Assembly: GCA_003220225.1 (NCBI GenBank) | Contig: QHRU01000044.1 | Location: forward strand, 43,726-107,725 | Reading direction: 5' to 3' | DNA: 64,000 nucleotides | Source: Candidatus Rokuibacteriota bacterium | Lineage (GTDB): Bacteria; Methylomirabilota; Methylomirabilia; Rokubacteriales; CSP1-6 | Shown here: one piece after another, positions 24,850 through 33,925 of the stretch | Position numbering within the stretch: position 1 is the first letter of the stretch | Layout: the number at the start of each line of letters is the position of its first letter | Translations under genes and position numbers: made by a program | Notes under the pieces: generated by a model | The model's input: only the letters and a program-made list of their open reading frames with translations | Databases searched by the model: none | What the model was told of the DNA's origin: nothing

Positions 24850-26333
24850 TGGCGGCCGGCCGGAGTACCGCGCTGCTGGTGACCCTCGCGATGCTCGCGG
24901 CGACGGCGGCGTGGGCGGCGGACGACGCCGTCGCGCGCGCGACGCAACTCTACGAGAAGCGTCACTATCGGGACGCCGCCCGCACGCTGGAGACGGCGCT
25001 GCCCTCGCTCGACCCGGCCCGGCAAGCGACCGCCTCGCTCACCCTCGGTATCGTCTATCTCGGTACCGCCGAGCTCCATCGAGAGCTCTCGCAATCGGCC
25101 ACACCGATGCAGCTGGAGTACTTGAAAGCGCTCGCCGCCATTCGCGGGCCTGGCGCCAGCCGCCTCGCGAGCTTCTACCTCGGTCAAACCCTGCTGGAGA
25201 GCGGACGGCCCGCGGAGGCCATCAAGGTCCTCGAGCGATTCGCCGCCGAGCCCGGCGTCGAGCCCGGCTTCAGGGCGCAGGCCAGGGCTCACCTCGGCCT
25301 CGCGCATTTCGTCCGCAAGGATGTCACGACGGCGCGGGCGCTCTGGAACTCCCTCGAGGCGAGGGACCCTCAGACAAGGGCCACGCTGGCGGCAGTCTAC
25401 AGCCGGGCCGGGATCACGGAGCCGGCTCCGGTGGCGCTCGCCGACGCGGTCTTGAAGGAAATCGGCGAGCGGCCGGCGGCGCTCGTGCGGCAGAAGCTCA
25501 TCGGCGTGTACGCGCGAGCGGGCCTGACGGCCAGAGCGCTCGCGCTCGTCGATCAGACGGACCTCAAGGCGCCGAGCTCGACCGAAGTGCTGGGGCCTGC
25601 CAAGACCATCAACTTCTACGACCCGGCGCTGCTCGGTGAGCTCGCCGTGCTCTACCGGCACGCGAGCCGCCTGGCGCTCGAGCGGGCGGCCGCCGACGCG
25701 CGCGTGAGGGGCACGGCGGAGTATTACCTCGGCGCCGCCTTCCTGGAAGCGGGCGACGTCGAGCGCGCGCTTCAGGCCACGCGCGCCTTCCTGGCGCTCC
25801 CCGGGGCTCCGCCGGCCTATCGCAATCGCGCGCTCGTCCGCGAGGCCACCGCGCGGTCGCTGCTGGCCCGGCGCGCCGATGGCGGGTCGGCGTGGGCGGC
25901 ACTGGCCCGCGACACGGCCTCCGACCCGGATCTCTTGGCGGACATGGTGGCGGCCTGTGTGCGGCATCGGCTCGAGTGCGCGGAGATCGAGCCGCGCGCG
26001 GTGCGCGCCGCCGAGGCGGGGGAGCGGCGGAAGACGGCCGCCCTCAACTTCGCGCTCGGCACCTACCACCTGCGCAAGGGCGACCTGCCACGCGCCGTGG
26101 CGTACCTGGAATCGGCGCGGGACAAGGCCCAGAAGAACCGGATCGAGGCGAACGATCCAGTGCTGCTCGTGAACCTGGCAGAAGCGTACTACCGGACCAC
26201 GCAGTTCTCGGAGAGCCTGGAAATTTACTTCGAGATGAGCCAGCAGTTCCCGGTGGTCCGCCGCCTCCAGGAGCCGCTCCAGGGCGTGTACTCGATGACG
26301 CACAAGAGTGCGGGCGACGTGAAAATCTTCTGA
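24849..26333 (+). CDS. Exported TPR-rich protein
   Basis: 494 residues. Signal peptide (LLVTLAMLAATAAWA) followed by TPR-type helices throughout: ATQLYEKRHYRDAARTLE, SFYLGQTLLESGRPAEAI, AEYYLGAAFLEAGDVERAL, NFALGTYHLRKGDLPRAV and VNLAEAYYRTTQFSESL. No enzyme domain. Placed between the propeller and the peptide-binding protein of the transporter; it may assemble the preceding envelope proteins. Confidence 0.8.
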   Translation: MAAGRSTALLVTLAMLAATAAWAADDAVARATQLYEKRHYRDAARTLETALPSLDPARQATASLTLGIVYLGTAELHRELSQSATPMQLEYLKALAAIRGPGASRLASFYLGQTLLESGRPAEAIKVLERFAAEPGVEPGFRAQARAHLGLAHFVRKDVTTARALWNSLEARDPQTRATLAAVYSRAGITEPAPVALADAVLKEIGERPAALVRQKLIGVYARAGLTARALALVDQTDLKAPSSTEVLGPAKTINFYDPALLGELAVLYRHASRLALERAAADARVRGTAEYYLGAAFLEAGDVERALQATRAFLALPGAPPAYRNRALVREATARSLLARRADGGSAWAALARDTASDPDLLADMVAACVRHRLECAEIEPRAVRAAEAGERRKTAALNFALGTYHLRKGDLPRAVAYLESARDKAQKNRIEANDPVLLVNLAEAYYRTTQFSESLEIYFEMSQQFPVVRRLQEPLQGVYSMTHKSAGDVKIF

Positions 26334-26353
26334 TGAGGTGCTGGCGAGGTGCC

Positions 26354-27976
26354 ATGAAAACACTACCCAGGATCGTGCCGCTCATCCTGACCCTGACCGT
26401 GCTGACGACGATACCGGCCGCCTCCCCGGCGGCGTCGAAGAACGACGGCCGGCCGGACGGCGGCACCCTGGCCTACGGCGAGTACGGCCGGCCGGCCACC
26501 CTCGATCCGATCACCAGCAACGAGATGATCTCGCTGCGCATCACGGAGCTGGTGTTCAACGGGCTGGTCGGGATCGACGAGAAGCAGGCGATCGTCCCCG
26601 AGCTGGCCGAGCGCTGGGAGGTGTCGCAGGACGGGCGCACCTACACCTTCTTCCTGCGCAAGGGCGTGCGCTGGCATCCGCGCGATGGCGAGGCGCCGAG
26701 GCTCTTCACGGCCGACGACGTGCTCTTCACGCACAACATCATGATGCACCCGAAGACGATCACGCCGCTCAAGGTGCGCTACGAGTTCATCGAGAAGGTC
26801 GAGAAGCTGGACGACTCCACGGTGCGCTTCACCCTCAAGCGGCCGATCCTCAACGCGCTCGCGAAGTTCAGCTTCAAGGTGATCCCCGCGCACGGACCGG
26901 CGAACCCCCAGTACCTCACCCGCGAGGATCCCTTCGTGCGGAACCCCATCGGGACCGGTCCCTACATCGTCAAGAGCATCAGCGCCGACCGCGAGATCGT
27001 GCTGATGGCCAACGAGGATTATTTCAAGGGCCGACCGCACATCAACAAGTTCCTCTCCAAGCCGTTTGCGGACCAGAACATCATGACGCAGGCGATGATG
27101 TTCAACGCCATCGACATGCTCGTGCTCGTCAACCCGCGTGATCTGCCGGAGCTGCAGGGCGACAGGCGCTTCGTCCTGCAGCCGTACAACGCGCTCTCGT
27201 ATGCGTTCTTCGGCTACAACCTGAGAAGCCCGCTGCTCGCCGACAAGCGGGTGCGCCGCGCCTTCACGCACGCGGTGAACCGCAAGGAGATGCTCGACGC
27301 CTTCTTCAACGGCCAGGGCACGATCATCTCGGGCCCCTTCGCCCCCGGCAGCTGGGCCTACAACCTCGACGTGCAGCCGCTGCCGTACGACCCCGCGAAG
27401 GCGGTCGCGCTCCTGAACGAGGCCGGCTTCACCCCGGGTCCCGACGGCGTCATGCAGAAGGGCGGCAAGCCCCTGGCGCTCTCGCTCAAGGTGCCGATCG
27501 AGAAGGAGAGCGAGGCGGTCAAGCGGGTGGTGCTCGCGTTCCAGAATTACCTCAAGGCCATCGGCGTGAGCGTGAAGGTCGAGTTCAAGGAATGGCAGGC
27601 CTGGAAGGACGCCGTCTTCGCCGAGCACGACTTCGACGTCATCCTGGCCTCGTGGGTCTTCGATGACTCCGCGGACATCTCCTCGCTGTTCCATTCCGCC
27701 GAGATCGGTCCGTGGAAGAACAACTTCGGCGGGTACTCGAATCCCGAGGTCGACGGCCTCATCGTGGAGAGCAAGCTGACGCTCGATCACGAGAAACGGC
27801 GCACCATCAACCGGAAGCTGCACGCGCTCCTCGCCGAGGAGGCGCCGTACACGTTCCTCTGGACGCTGACGAACTACAGCGGCTATCACAAGAAGCTGCG
27901 CCGGGTCGCGATTCATCCCTACAAGTTCTTCTCGTTCGCGGATGAATGGTTCATCCCGGCCGCGGAGCAAAAGTAA
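26354..27976 (+). CDS. Dipeptide/oligopeptide-type ABC transporter substrate-binding protein
   Basis: 540-residue SBP_bac_5 (DppA/OppA-like) protein. Signal peptide MKTLPRIVPLILTLT..., then GTLAYGEYGRPATLDPITSN, LAERWEVSQDGRTYTFFLRK, PIGTGPYIVKS and VRRAFTHAVNRKEMLD, all characteristic. Binds peptides or another small amphipathic ligand in the periplasm and delivers it to the two permeases encoded next. ATG 26354 is preferred over 26333, which overlaps the previous stop and lacks an RBS. Confidence 0.92.
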   Translation: MKTLPRIVPLILTLTVLTTIPAASPAASKNDGRPDGGTLAYGEYGRPATLDPITSNEMISLRITELVFNGLVGIDEKQAIVPELAERWEVSQDGRTYTFFLRKGVRWHPRDGEAPRLFTADDVLFTHNIMMHPKTITPLKVRYEFIEKVEKLDDSTVRFTLKRPILNALAKFSFKVIPAHGPANPQYLTREDPFVRNPIGTGPYIVKSISADREIVLMANEDYFKGRPHINKFLSKPFADQNIMTQAMMFNAIDMLVLVNPRDLPELQGDRRFVLQPYNALSYAFFGYNLRSPLLADKRVRRAFTHAVNRKEMLDAFFNGQGTIISGPFAPGSWAYNLDVQPLPYDPAKAVALLNEAGFTPGPDGVMQKGGKPLALSLKVPIEKESEAVKRVVLAFQNYLKAIGVSVKVEFKEWQAWKDAVFAEHDFDVILASWVFDDSADISSLFHSAEIGPWKNNFGGYSNPEVDGLIVESKLTLDHEKRRTINRKLHALLAEEAPYTFLWTLTNYSGYHKKLRRVAIHPYKFFSFADEWFIPAAEQK

Positions 27977-28011
27977 CGACGAAGCTCGCGGCGTTCCGGC
28001 GCGTCGGCGTG

Positions 28012-28941
28012 ATGGTGGTCCGGGAGCTGGCGCTCACCGCGCTGCTGCTCCTGGGCGTCAGCCTCGTCGTCTTCGTCATCCTGCATCTGTCGCCCGGTGA
28101 CCCCTTCAGCGTGCTGCTGGAGGGGCAGGCGCCGGGCCAGGCCGCCCGCGCCTCCGTGCGCGAGGCCCTCGGCGTGCCCACCACCTGGTACGGCCGGTAC
28201 CTGGCGTGGCTCGGCAACATGGCCCACGGCAACCTCGGCACGTCGATCCGCACCGGCGTGCCCGTGGCCGGCGAGATCGTGCGGGCGGGACCGAACACGC
28301 TCTATCTCACCCTCGGCTCCCTGCTCGTCACCCTGCTCCTAGCCGTGCCCCTCGCGCTCTACTCGGCGTGGCGCCGGAGCGGCGCGCTCGCGCGGGCGCT
28401 CACGCTCGCCGTCTACCTGATATCGGCGGTGCCGGTGTTCTGGCTGGGGTACGTCGTCATCTACCTCTGCATCCACCGCTTCGGTCTCTTCCCGCTCCTG
28501 TCGGCGACCGCCGAGCCGCAGCGTCACGGCTGGCTCTACATCCTGCTGCCGATCATCGTGCTGGGCGTCGCCAACGGTACGGTGAGCGAAGTGACGCGCC
28601 ATCTGCGCGAGGAGCTCGGCCGGGTCATGGCGGAGGACTATATCCGCACCGCCCGCGCCAAGGGCGCGCCGGTGTGGCGGCACGCGTTCAAGGAAGGGTT
28701 TCTTCTCCCGATGACCGAGATGATCGCCGCCAAGATGCCGTTCGTCCTCGGCGGCGCCGTCATCGTGGAGCAGGTGTTCAACTGGCCGGGCCTCGGCCGG
28801 ATGGCGTGGCAAGCCGCCCAGGACCGCGATTTTCCGGTGATCATGGGAATCACGATCGTGGCCGCGGCCTTCGTCCGGCTGGCGAGCCTGCTGCGCGGCG
28901 TGATCTACGCCGGCGTCAATCCGCGGACGGCCACCGAGTAG
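28012..28941 (+). CDS. ABC transporter permease, DppB/OppB type
   Basis: About 310 residues, six predicted TM helices. LLLLGVSLVVFVILHLSPGDPF is the standard N-terminal DppB segment split here by its first helix; the EAA loop is EDYIRTARAKGAPVWR. ILGGAVIVEQ-like FVLGGAVIVEQVFNWPGLGR is also diagnostic. Possible starts are ATG 27946, GTG 28009 and ATG 28012; the last two avoid overlap with the binding-protein gene and give a normal N-terminus. Confidence 0.9.
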   Translation: MVVRELALTALLLLGVSLVVFVILHLSPGDPFSVLLEGQAPGQAARASVREALGVPTTWYGRYLAWLGNMAHGNLGTSIRTGVPVAGEIVRAGPNTLYLTLGSLLVTLLLAVPLALYSAWRRSGALARALTLAVYLISAVPVFWLGYVVIYLCIHRFGLFPLLSATAEPQRHGWLYILLPIIVLGVANGTVSEVTRHLREELGRVMAEDYIRTARAKGAPVWRHAFKEGFLLPMTEMIAAKMPFVLGGAVIVEQVFNWPGLGRMAWQAAQDRDFPVIMGITIVAAAFVRLASLLRGVIYAGVNPRTATE

Positions 28942-28950
28942 CGGGGCGGC

Positions 28951-29841
28951 GTGCGACGCTACCGCCAGGCTGCGGGCGAGGTCGGAGAGCGCCGGGAACG
29001 GTCGCGCTGGCGAGCGGCGACGACGGCCGACCTGGCCGCGGTGGGCTATGGCCTGCTGGTCGTGGCACTCGTCGTGATCTCCTACACCCTCGGTGCCGTC
29101 GGGTGGCTGCCCGACGACCCTGCGCGCATGGACATGGCGCGCCTCAACGCGCCGCCCGGACCAGGCCACGCGCTCGGCACGGACTTCCTCGGCCGCGACA
29201 TGCTCTCGCGGCTCATCGTCGGCATCCAGGCGTACTTTCTCCCCGGTTTGCTCGCCGTCGCGACCTCGCTCGCGCTCGGGGCGACCCTCGGGGTGGTCGC
29301 CGGTTACCGCGACGGCCGCGCCGAGGCGCTCGTCACCTACCTGAGCAACCTGGTCGATTCGTTTCCGCGCCTGGTCCTGATCCTGCTCGTCATCGCCGCG
29401 TTCAGGGCGGACATCTACTACGTGATGCTCGTGGTGGGGATCACGGGCGCGCCCGCGATCGCCTCCCTCATCGCGGGCAAGATCCAATTTCTAAGGACGA
29501 AGAGCTTCATCGAGGCGGCCCACGTCCTCGGCCTGTCCACGCGCGTCATCGTCGTCAAGCACATCCTCTGGTACAACTGCGCGCCGCTCCTGATCATCCA
29601 GGCCACGCTCGGCATGGGCGAGGCGATCCTCGTCGAGACGAGCCTGAGCTACCTCGGCTTCGGGGTCCAGGAGCCCACGCCCTCGTGGGGCAACATGGTG
29701 CAGGCGGGGGCGAACTACTTCTTCCACGGAAAGTTCTGGCCGTCGACGGCGCCGGCGCTGGCGATCCTCGGCACCATCCTCGGCTTCCACCTGCTGGGCG
29801 ACGGTCTCAACAACATCCTCGAGAGCAAGAGCGCCCCGTGA
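28951..29841 (+). CDS. ABC transporter permease, DppC/OppC type
   Basis: 296 residues, GTG start. A cytoplasmic basic N-tail is followed by TM1 and the family hallmark HALGTDFLGRDMLSRL (~residues 68-83). The EAA motif reads SFIEAAHVLGLSTRVIVVKH. ETSLSYLGFGVQEPTPSWG is the conserved C-terminal loop. Pairs with the DppB-type subunit. Its stop overlaps the next gene's GTG. Confidence 0.92.
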   Translation: MRRYRQAAGEVGERRERSRWRAATTADLAAVGYGLLVVALVVISYTLGAVGWLPDDPARMDMARLNAPPGPGHALGTDFLGRDMLSRLIVGIQAYFLPGLLAVATSLALGATLGVVAGYRDGRAEALVTYLSNLVDSFPRLVLILLVIAAFRADIYYVMLVVGITGAPAIASLIAGKIQFLRTKSFIEAAHVLGLSTRVIVVKHILWYNCAPLLIIQATLGMGEAILVETSLSYLGFGVQEPTPSWGNMVQAGANYFFHGKFWPSTAPALAILGTILGFHLLGDGLNNILESKSAP

Positions 29842-30998
29842 CGCGCTCGCCAGTCCTCGAAATCTCCGACCTCCGGACCTACTTCTATTCCCGCGCCAAG
29901 CAGGCGTTCATCCGCTCGGTGGACGGCGTCAGCCTCTCCATCGCGCGCGGCGAGACCCTCGGCGTGGTGGGCGAGAGCGGCAGCGGTAAGAGCGTGACCG
30001 CGCTGTCGGCCCTGGGCCTCATCGGCGGAAGCCCGGGCGTGATCACGGGCGCCGTCGAGTTCGCCGGCGGCGACGGCGCGCGCGCGGGCGGCAACGGTCG
30101 GCGCAACCTGCTCCAGGACCTCGCCCGCCACGTCACCGTGACCGAGCGGGACGGCCGGATCGTCGCCGTGGCCAAGGATGAGCCCGGCTGGCAAGCACAG
30201 GTGGAACGATCGATGAGGGGCGTGCGCGGCAAAGAGATCGCCATGATCTTCCAGAACCCGAAATCGTCGCTCAACCCGTTCCTCACGGTCGGGCAGCAGA
30301 TCAGCGAGGCCATCCGCCTGCACACGCCGGTGAAGGACTCGAGAGAGGCGAAGGAGCGCGCGATCGCGTGGCTCGAGCGCGTGCACATGGATTCGCCGCG
30401 CCTGCGCTTCGATCAGTACCCGGATGGCCTCTCCGGCGGCATGTGTCAGCGGGCGATGATCGCGATGGCGCTCGCCTCCGAGCCCTCGCTGCTGATCGCC
30501 GACGAGCCGACCACGGGCCTCGACGCGACGATCCAGTCGCGCATCGTGGCGCTCCTCGCAGAGCTGAAGTCCGGGCTCGGCGTGACGACGCTGCTCATCA
30601 CCCACGACATCCGTGTCGTCTCGCGGCTGGCCGACACGGTGGCCGTGATGTACGGCGGGACGGTGATGGAGCATGGTCCGGCGCGCGACGTCCTGGCGCC
30701 GAGCGTCGAGCCCAAGCACCCCTACACCTCGGCGCTCCTGGCCTCGTTGCCGAGCGCCCAGAAGAACGGCGGACCGCACGCCATCGACGGTCGCCTTTCC
30801 GTCATCCGGGGTGAGGTGGTGGATACGATGGATGTCCCCCGCGGCTGCCGGTTCTATGCCCGCTGCGACCGCGTCACCGACACGATCCGTGCTCGCTGCA
30901 TGAGCCAGGAGCCCGCTCTGGCCGCGGTGACCGCGGGCCACCAGATCCGCTGCTACCTCTATGGCGACGAGCCGCGCGACGGGGCGCGCGCTGGCTAG
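29838..30998 (+). CDS. Peptide ABC transporter ATPase, DppD/OppD type, with insertion
   Basis: 386 residues. Walker A VVGESGSGKSVTAL (~40), Q-loop AMIFQNPKSSLNP (~138), signature GLSGGMCQRAMIA, Walker B LLIADEPTTGLD and switch His ITHDIRVV. The C-terminal Cys-containing oligopeptide domain (PRGCRFYARCDRV) is present. Between Walker A and the Q-loop there is an extra segment of roughly 45 residues (about 75-128) not seen in ordinary DppD proteins. GTGA overlap with the permease gene. Confidence 0.92.
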   Translation: MTRSPVLEISDLRTYFYSRAKQAFIRSVDGVSLSIARGETLGVVGESGSGKSVTALSALGLIGGSPGVITGAVEFAGGDGARAGGNGRRNLLQDLARHVTVTERDGRIVAVAKDEPGWQAQVERSMRGVRGKEIAMIFQNPKSSLNPFLTVGQQISEAIRLHTPVKDSREAKERAIAWLERVHMDSPRLRFDQYPDGLSGGMCQRAMIAMALASEPSLLIADEPTTGLDATIQSRIVALLAELKSGLGVTTLLITHDIRVVSRLADTVAVMYGGTVMEHGPARDVLAPSVEPKHPYTSALLASLPSAQKNGGPHAIDGRLSVIRGEVVDTMDVPRGCRFYARCDRVTDTIRARCMSQEPALAAVTAGHQIRCYLYGDEPRDGARAG

Positions 30999-32004
30999 GC
31001 GGCTCCTCGAGGTCTCCGACCTCCGCAAGCATTATCGCGCGCGCGCGGGCCTGCTCGCCGCCCTGCACGGCCAGACGCGCTCCGTCCCGGCCGTGGACGG
31101 GGTGAGCTTCGCGCTCACCGAGCACGAGACCCTCGGGCTCGTGGGGGAGTCGGGCTGCGGAAAGACGACCATCGGACGCATCATCCTCGGGGTCACCAGG
31201 GCGACGTCGGGCCGTGTCGTGTTCGACGGCCACGACATCACCGCGCTGCCGATGCGGGCGCTGCGGCCGCTGCGCAAGCAGATGCAGATGATCTTCCAGG
31301 ACCTCGACGCCGCCCTCAATCCACGGATGCGCGTCCGGGACATCCTTCGAGAGGCCATCACACTGCACGAGCGGCTCGACCACCCCGAGGTGACGCGGCG
31401 GACCGCCGAGCTGCTGGACCAGGTGAATCTGCAGTCGGGCAAGCTCGCCAGCTTCCCGCACGAGCTCTCGGGCGGAGAGAAGCGCCGGGTAGGGATTGCG
31501 CGGGTCCTCGCGGTCGGCGCGCGGTTCATCGTGGCCGACGAGCCCACCAGCGCCCTCGACGTCTCCATCCAGGCTCAAATCGTCAACCTGCTGCGGGACC
31601 TCCAGGTGCGGCTCGGACTCTCCTATCTCTTCATTTCGCACGACCTCGAGGTGGTGGAGCTGGTGAGTCACCGGGTTGCCGTGATGTACCTGGGGAAGAT
31701 CGTGGAGATCGGGCCGGCCGACCGCGTCGCGCGGGCGGCGCGCCATCCCTACACCTCGATCCTGTGGTCGTCGCTGGTCGAGAAGCGCAGCCAGGAGGTT
31801 CCTCGCACCGGCGGCAACGGCGCCGCCGCTTGGGGCGTGTTCGACTTCGAGCGACCCGGGCAGGGCTGTCGGTTCGCGCCCCGATGTCCGGTCTACGAGG
31901 CGACGGGCCGCCCCGCGGTGTGCACCGACCCCGCCAGCGAGCCGCCCCTGCGCGACCTCGGCGACGGCCACAGCGTCGCCTGCCACTTCCCGCTCCCGCG
32001 CTGA
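30961..32004 (+). CDS. Peptide ABC transporter ATPase, DppF/OppF type
   Basis: 347 residues. Walker A LVGESGCGKTTIGR, Q-loop MIFQDLDAALNPR, signature ELSGGEKRRVGIARV, Walker B FIVADEPTSALD and ISHDLEVVE; C-terminal oligo_HPY region GCRFAPRCPVYEATG. Forms the heterodimeric ATPase with the preceding protein. The ATG at 30961 overlaps the upstream gene by 38 nt. Last gene of the operon. Confidence 0.93.
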   Translation: MATSRATGRALARRLLEVSDLRKHYRARAGLLAALHGQTRSVPAVDGVSFALTEHETLGLVGESGCGKTTIGRIILGVTRATSGRVVFDGHDITALPMRALRPLRKQMQMIFQDLDAALNPRMRVRDILREAITLHERLDHPEVTRRTAELLDQVNLQSGKLASFPHELSGGEKRRVGIARVLAVGARFIVADEPTSALDVSIQAQIVNLLRDLQVRLGLSYLFISHDLEVVELVSHRVAVMYLGKIVEIGPADRVARAARHPYTSILWSSLVEKRSQEVPRTGGNGAAAWGVFDFERPGQGCRFAPRCPVYEATGRPAVCTDPASEPPLRDLGDGHSVACHFPLPR

Positions 32005-32178
32005 CGCCGGGCTTTCGCCCGACAGCGCCGGCCTTCTGCCCGGGCTTCGCTCCGCGTGCCCGACTCCAGATGCGTGGGAATCTCGTCCTGGCCGCCCTTT
32101 TCGATTTTGGCAAACCTATTGCCGGTGCACGCCCGCCAAGAACGGCGTCGCGGAGGCCCTTCCGGCAAGGAGGACATC

Positions 32179-32262
32179 ATGAAGCGCGCCCTGTTCGTCA
32201 TGGTGGTCGCGGAGCGTCGGGCTCATCCTCCCCGAAGGAGAGACCACTTCAAGAGGATCTGA
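32179..32262 (+). pseudogene. Gene start cut off after about 11 codons
   Basis: A strong RBS (AAGGAGG, 32168-32174) precedes ATG 32179, which begins MKRALFVMVVA like a signal peptide, then abruptly turns into RRAHPPRRRDHFKRI and stops after 27 codons. The second part is antisense to the nucleosidase gene 3' end. This looks like the 5' end of a secreted-protein gene whose body was replaced by the foreign 32.2-33.8 kb segment. The 32005-32178 stretch before it shows no other gene. Confidence 0.5.
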
Positions 32263-32918
32263 GCAAGATTCGGCATCGAATGCCTGAGGTTCGTCTGAAA
32301 GTCGACCGCGGCCGTGTGGTTGGCGCCATCGGTGATTGCTCGCACCTCCAAGAAGTGGAGCCCACTAAAACGTGCCGCTCGTGCCGCACCTGCGCCTTCC
32401 CAGGCGACGCACAGCGCCCCAGTCGCCTCCTGCAGTTCAGCCGCGCGCGCCGGGTCGATGATGTCCTCATCGCCACTGGCAATTGCCCCGAAAAGTACCC
32501 TGAACTGCGAACCGATTTGGCTGGCAGCAAGGCGGAATTCGTCTACAAGCTGCACATCAGCGTCATAGCGCGGCAGGGGCCGTCGGACGAAGCGAAGCTT
32601 GTAGTCATGCTCGACGGTCGACACGCCGACCACGACGTCGCCGAGCGCTAGCTCCACACCGAGACTGCCCGCCGCTCCTGTGCAGATCACCGCCTGAACC
32701 GTCGCCCGCTGTTCGATCAGGTGCTGAGTCTGTACCGCGTGCTGTGTCTTGCCGTGTCCACCCACCGCGAAGAGCATGCGAAGCTCGTCGAAGAGATGGC
32801 ACTCGAGCCTCCCCAGAAGTAAACTCCGTGGTCGATAGCCGGCGGCAGCGAACGTCGCGAGTATCGGCTCGAGCTCATTGGCTTGCGGCACTGTTATCAA
32901 CGTCTCTGCGACGTTCAT
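32223..32918 (-). CDS. MTA/SAH nucleosidase-family (PNP/UDP phosphorylase superfamily) protein
   Basis: 231 residues. FAVGGHGKTQHAVQTQHLI, ICTGAAGSLGVELALGDVVV, GAIASGDEDII, AWEGAGAARAA (catalytic Glu region) and LEVRAITDGAN (catalytic Asp) align with MTA/SAH nucleosidase-like enzymes that cleave the N-glycosidic bond of methylthioadenosine or related nucleosides. Base composition is visibly less GC-rich than the operon before it, as for the rest of this patch, suggesting transfer. Complete; ends exactly at the junction with the truncated gene. Confidence 0.8.
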   Translation of the reverse strand: MNVAETLITVPQANELEPILATFAAAGYRPRSLLLGRLECHLFDELRMLFAVGGHGKTQHAVQTQHLIEQRATVQAVICTGAAGSLGVELALGDVVVGVSTVEHDYKLRFVRRPLPRYDADVQLVDEFRLAASQIGSQFRVLFGAIASGDEDIIDPARAAELQEATGALCVAWEGAGAARAARFSGLHFLEVRAITDGANHTAAVDFQTNLRHSMPNLAQILLKWSLLRGG

Positions 32919-33034
32919 TGAATCTGGAGCTCGTCAGCCCACCGTGAGCACGCCGCGCTATCTCGCGTCGCCGGGCAGCGTGTCCCGGGGTCAATTCCGC
33001 GCAGTGCTGGATAAATCGGAATCAAGGAGACTCT

Positions 33035-33571
33035 CTACGCGAGCGCCGTCACAACGTTTGTTTCATCGGCAATCGCCAGCCCATCACCATCCAGGTAAGC
33101 TCGCAACGCGAGGCTGACCTGATCGGCCAGGGCAGCACGTGCTTCGGAGCTGACGGCCGCAACCGCTCTCGCCACGGGCGTGGCGGCAAGATGCGAGAGC
33201 ACAAAACCCTCACATGCGGGCAGCCGTATGTTCATAACGCACGGGTGAATAGCCACCTCACGGAACCCTGCTTCGACGCCAAGACGGTAGAGCTCTTCAG
33301 CATCGGGTACCCCGACTCTGGAAGCGGAAAAGGTAGCTGCCGCCTCAGCGCCGACATGCTGTCTGAGCGCATCGACTACAGCACCGTGATATGGACCCAT
33401 GATTCTCCAGACGCTGAGCAGCACGCGGCCACTCGGAACGAGTACTCGCCGCATTTCGCGGAGCGCTCCAGGTCGGTCAGGAAAGAACTGAAGACCTTGC
33501 TGACACACGATGACATCAAACGAGGCGCTCGGGAAGTTCATGGCCACGGCGCTGCCTTCCATCCATTTCAA
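33035..33571 (-). pseudogene. SAM-dependent methyltransferase, N-terminal half missing
   Basis: 178 readable residues starting at KWMEGSAVAMNFPSASFDV. The post-I and later motifs of a class I methyltransferase are present (SFDVIVCQQGLQFFPDR; REMRRVLVPSGRVLLSVW), but motif I (the glycine-rich SAM loop) and about 80 preceding residues are absent. The break at about 33571 abuts a CDF transporter fragment on the other strand. It cannot bind SAM as it stands; remnant. Confidence 0.7.
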
Positions 33572-33788
33572 ACGCCGGATCGCAAGCCGTCTGGGCAGCG
33601 GCGCGCTCGAGGCCGAGGCTCATCAGACGCGAATCTGCGCGTACTTATCCGCGATTCTCCTCATAGGTCTCGGCCTCAACGCATGGCTTGGCTGGTGGTG
33701 GGCCGACCCTTTCGCGGGGCTCCTGATGGTCCCGCTTATCGGCTGGGAAGGTTGGGAAGCCGTTCGCGGGCATACCTGTTGCGACTGA
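33565..33788 (+). pseudogene. 3' end of a CDF-like cation transporter gene
   Basis: Reads KRRIASRLGSGALEAEA, TM segment YLSAILLIGLGLNAWLGWWW and ADPFAGLLMVPLIGWEGWEA, ending RGHTCCD. That is the last two TM helices and cysteine tail of cobalt/zinc/cadmium (CDF) cation transporters; the first four TMs and the start are gone. The left end meets the truncated methyltransferase at about 33565-33571. Could not function. Confidence 0.65.
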
Positions 33789-33845
33789 TGGCGTTCCTTC
33801 ATGTGGGGACCTGATGAAGTCGGCCGGATCGCAGCACAGTGAGAC

Positions 33846-33875
33846 TTGAAGACGGGCCCGCTTCGGGCTTAGCAT
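33846..33875 (+). promoter_or_regulatory. Candidate promoter of the cyclase-family gene
   Basis: TTGAAG (33846-33851), 18 nt containing a GCCCG/CGGGC dyad, TAGCAT (33870-33875), 51 nt before ATG 33926. The small hairpin within the spacer could be an operator or the terminator of the upstream fragment. Confidence 0.4.
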
Positions 33876-33925
33876 GCGACTCTCGTCGGCCGCGTGCCGT
33901 TCACCGTCGAAAGGAGTGGGTCGCC

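Noticed and set aside
32985..33035. GGGGTCAATTCC-containing stretch as an insertion-sequence end
   Set aside because: No matching inverted end, target duplication or transposase found in the patch; not enough evidence.
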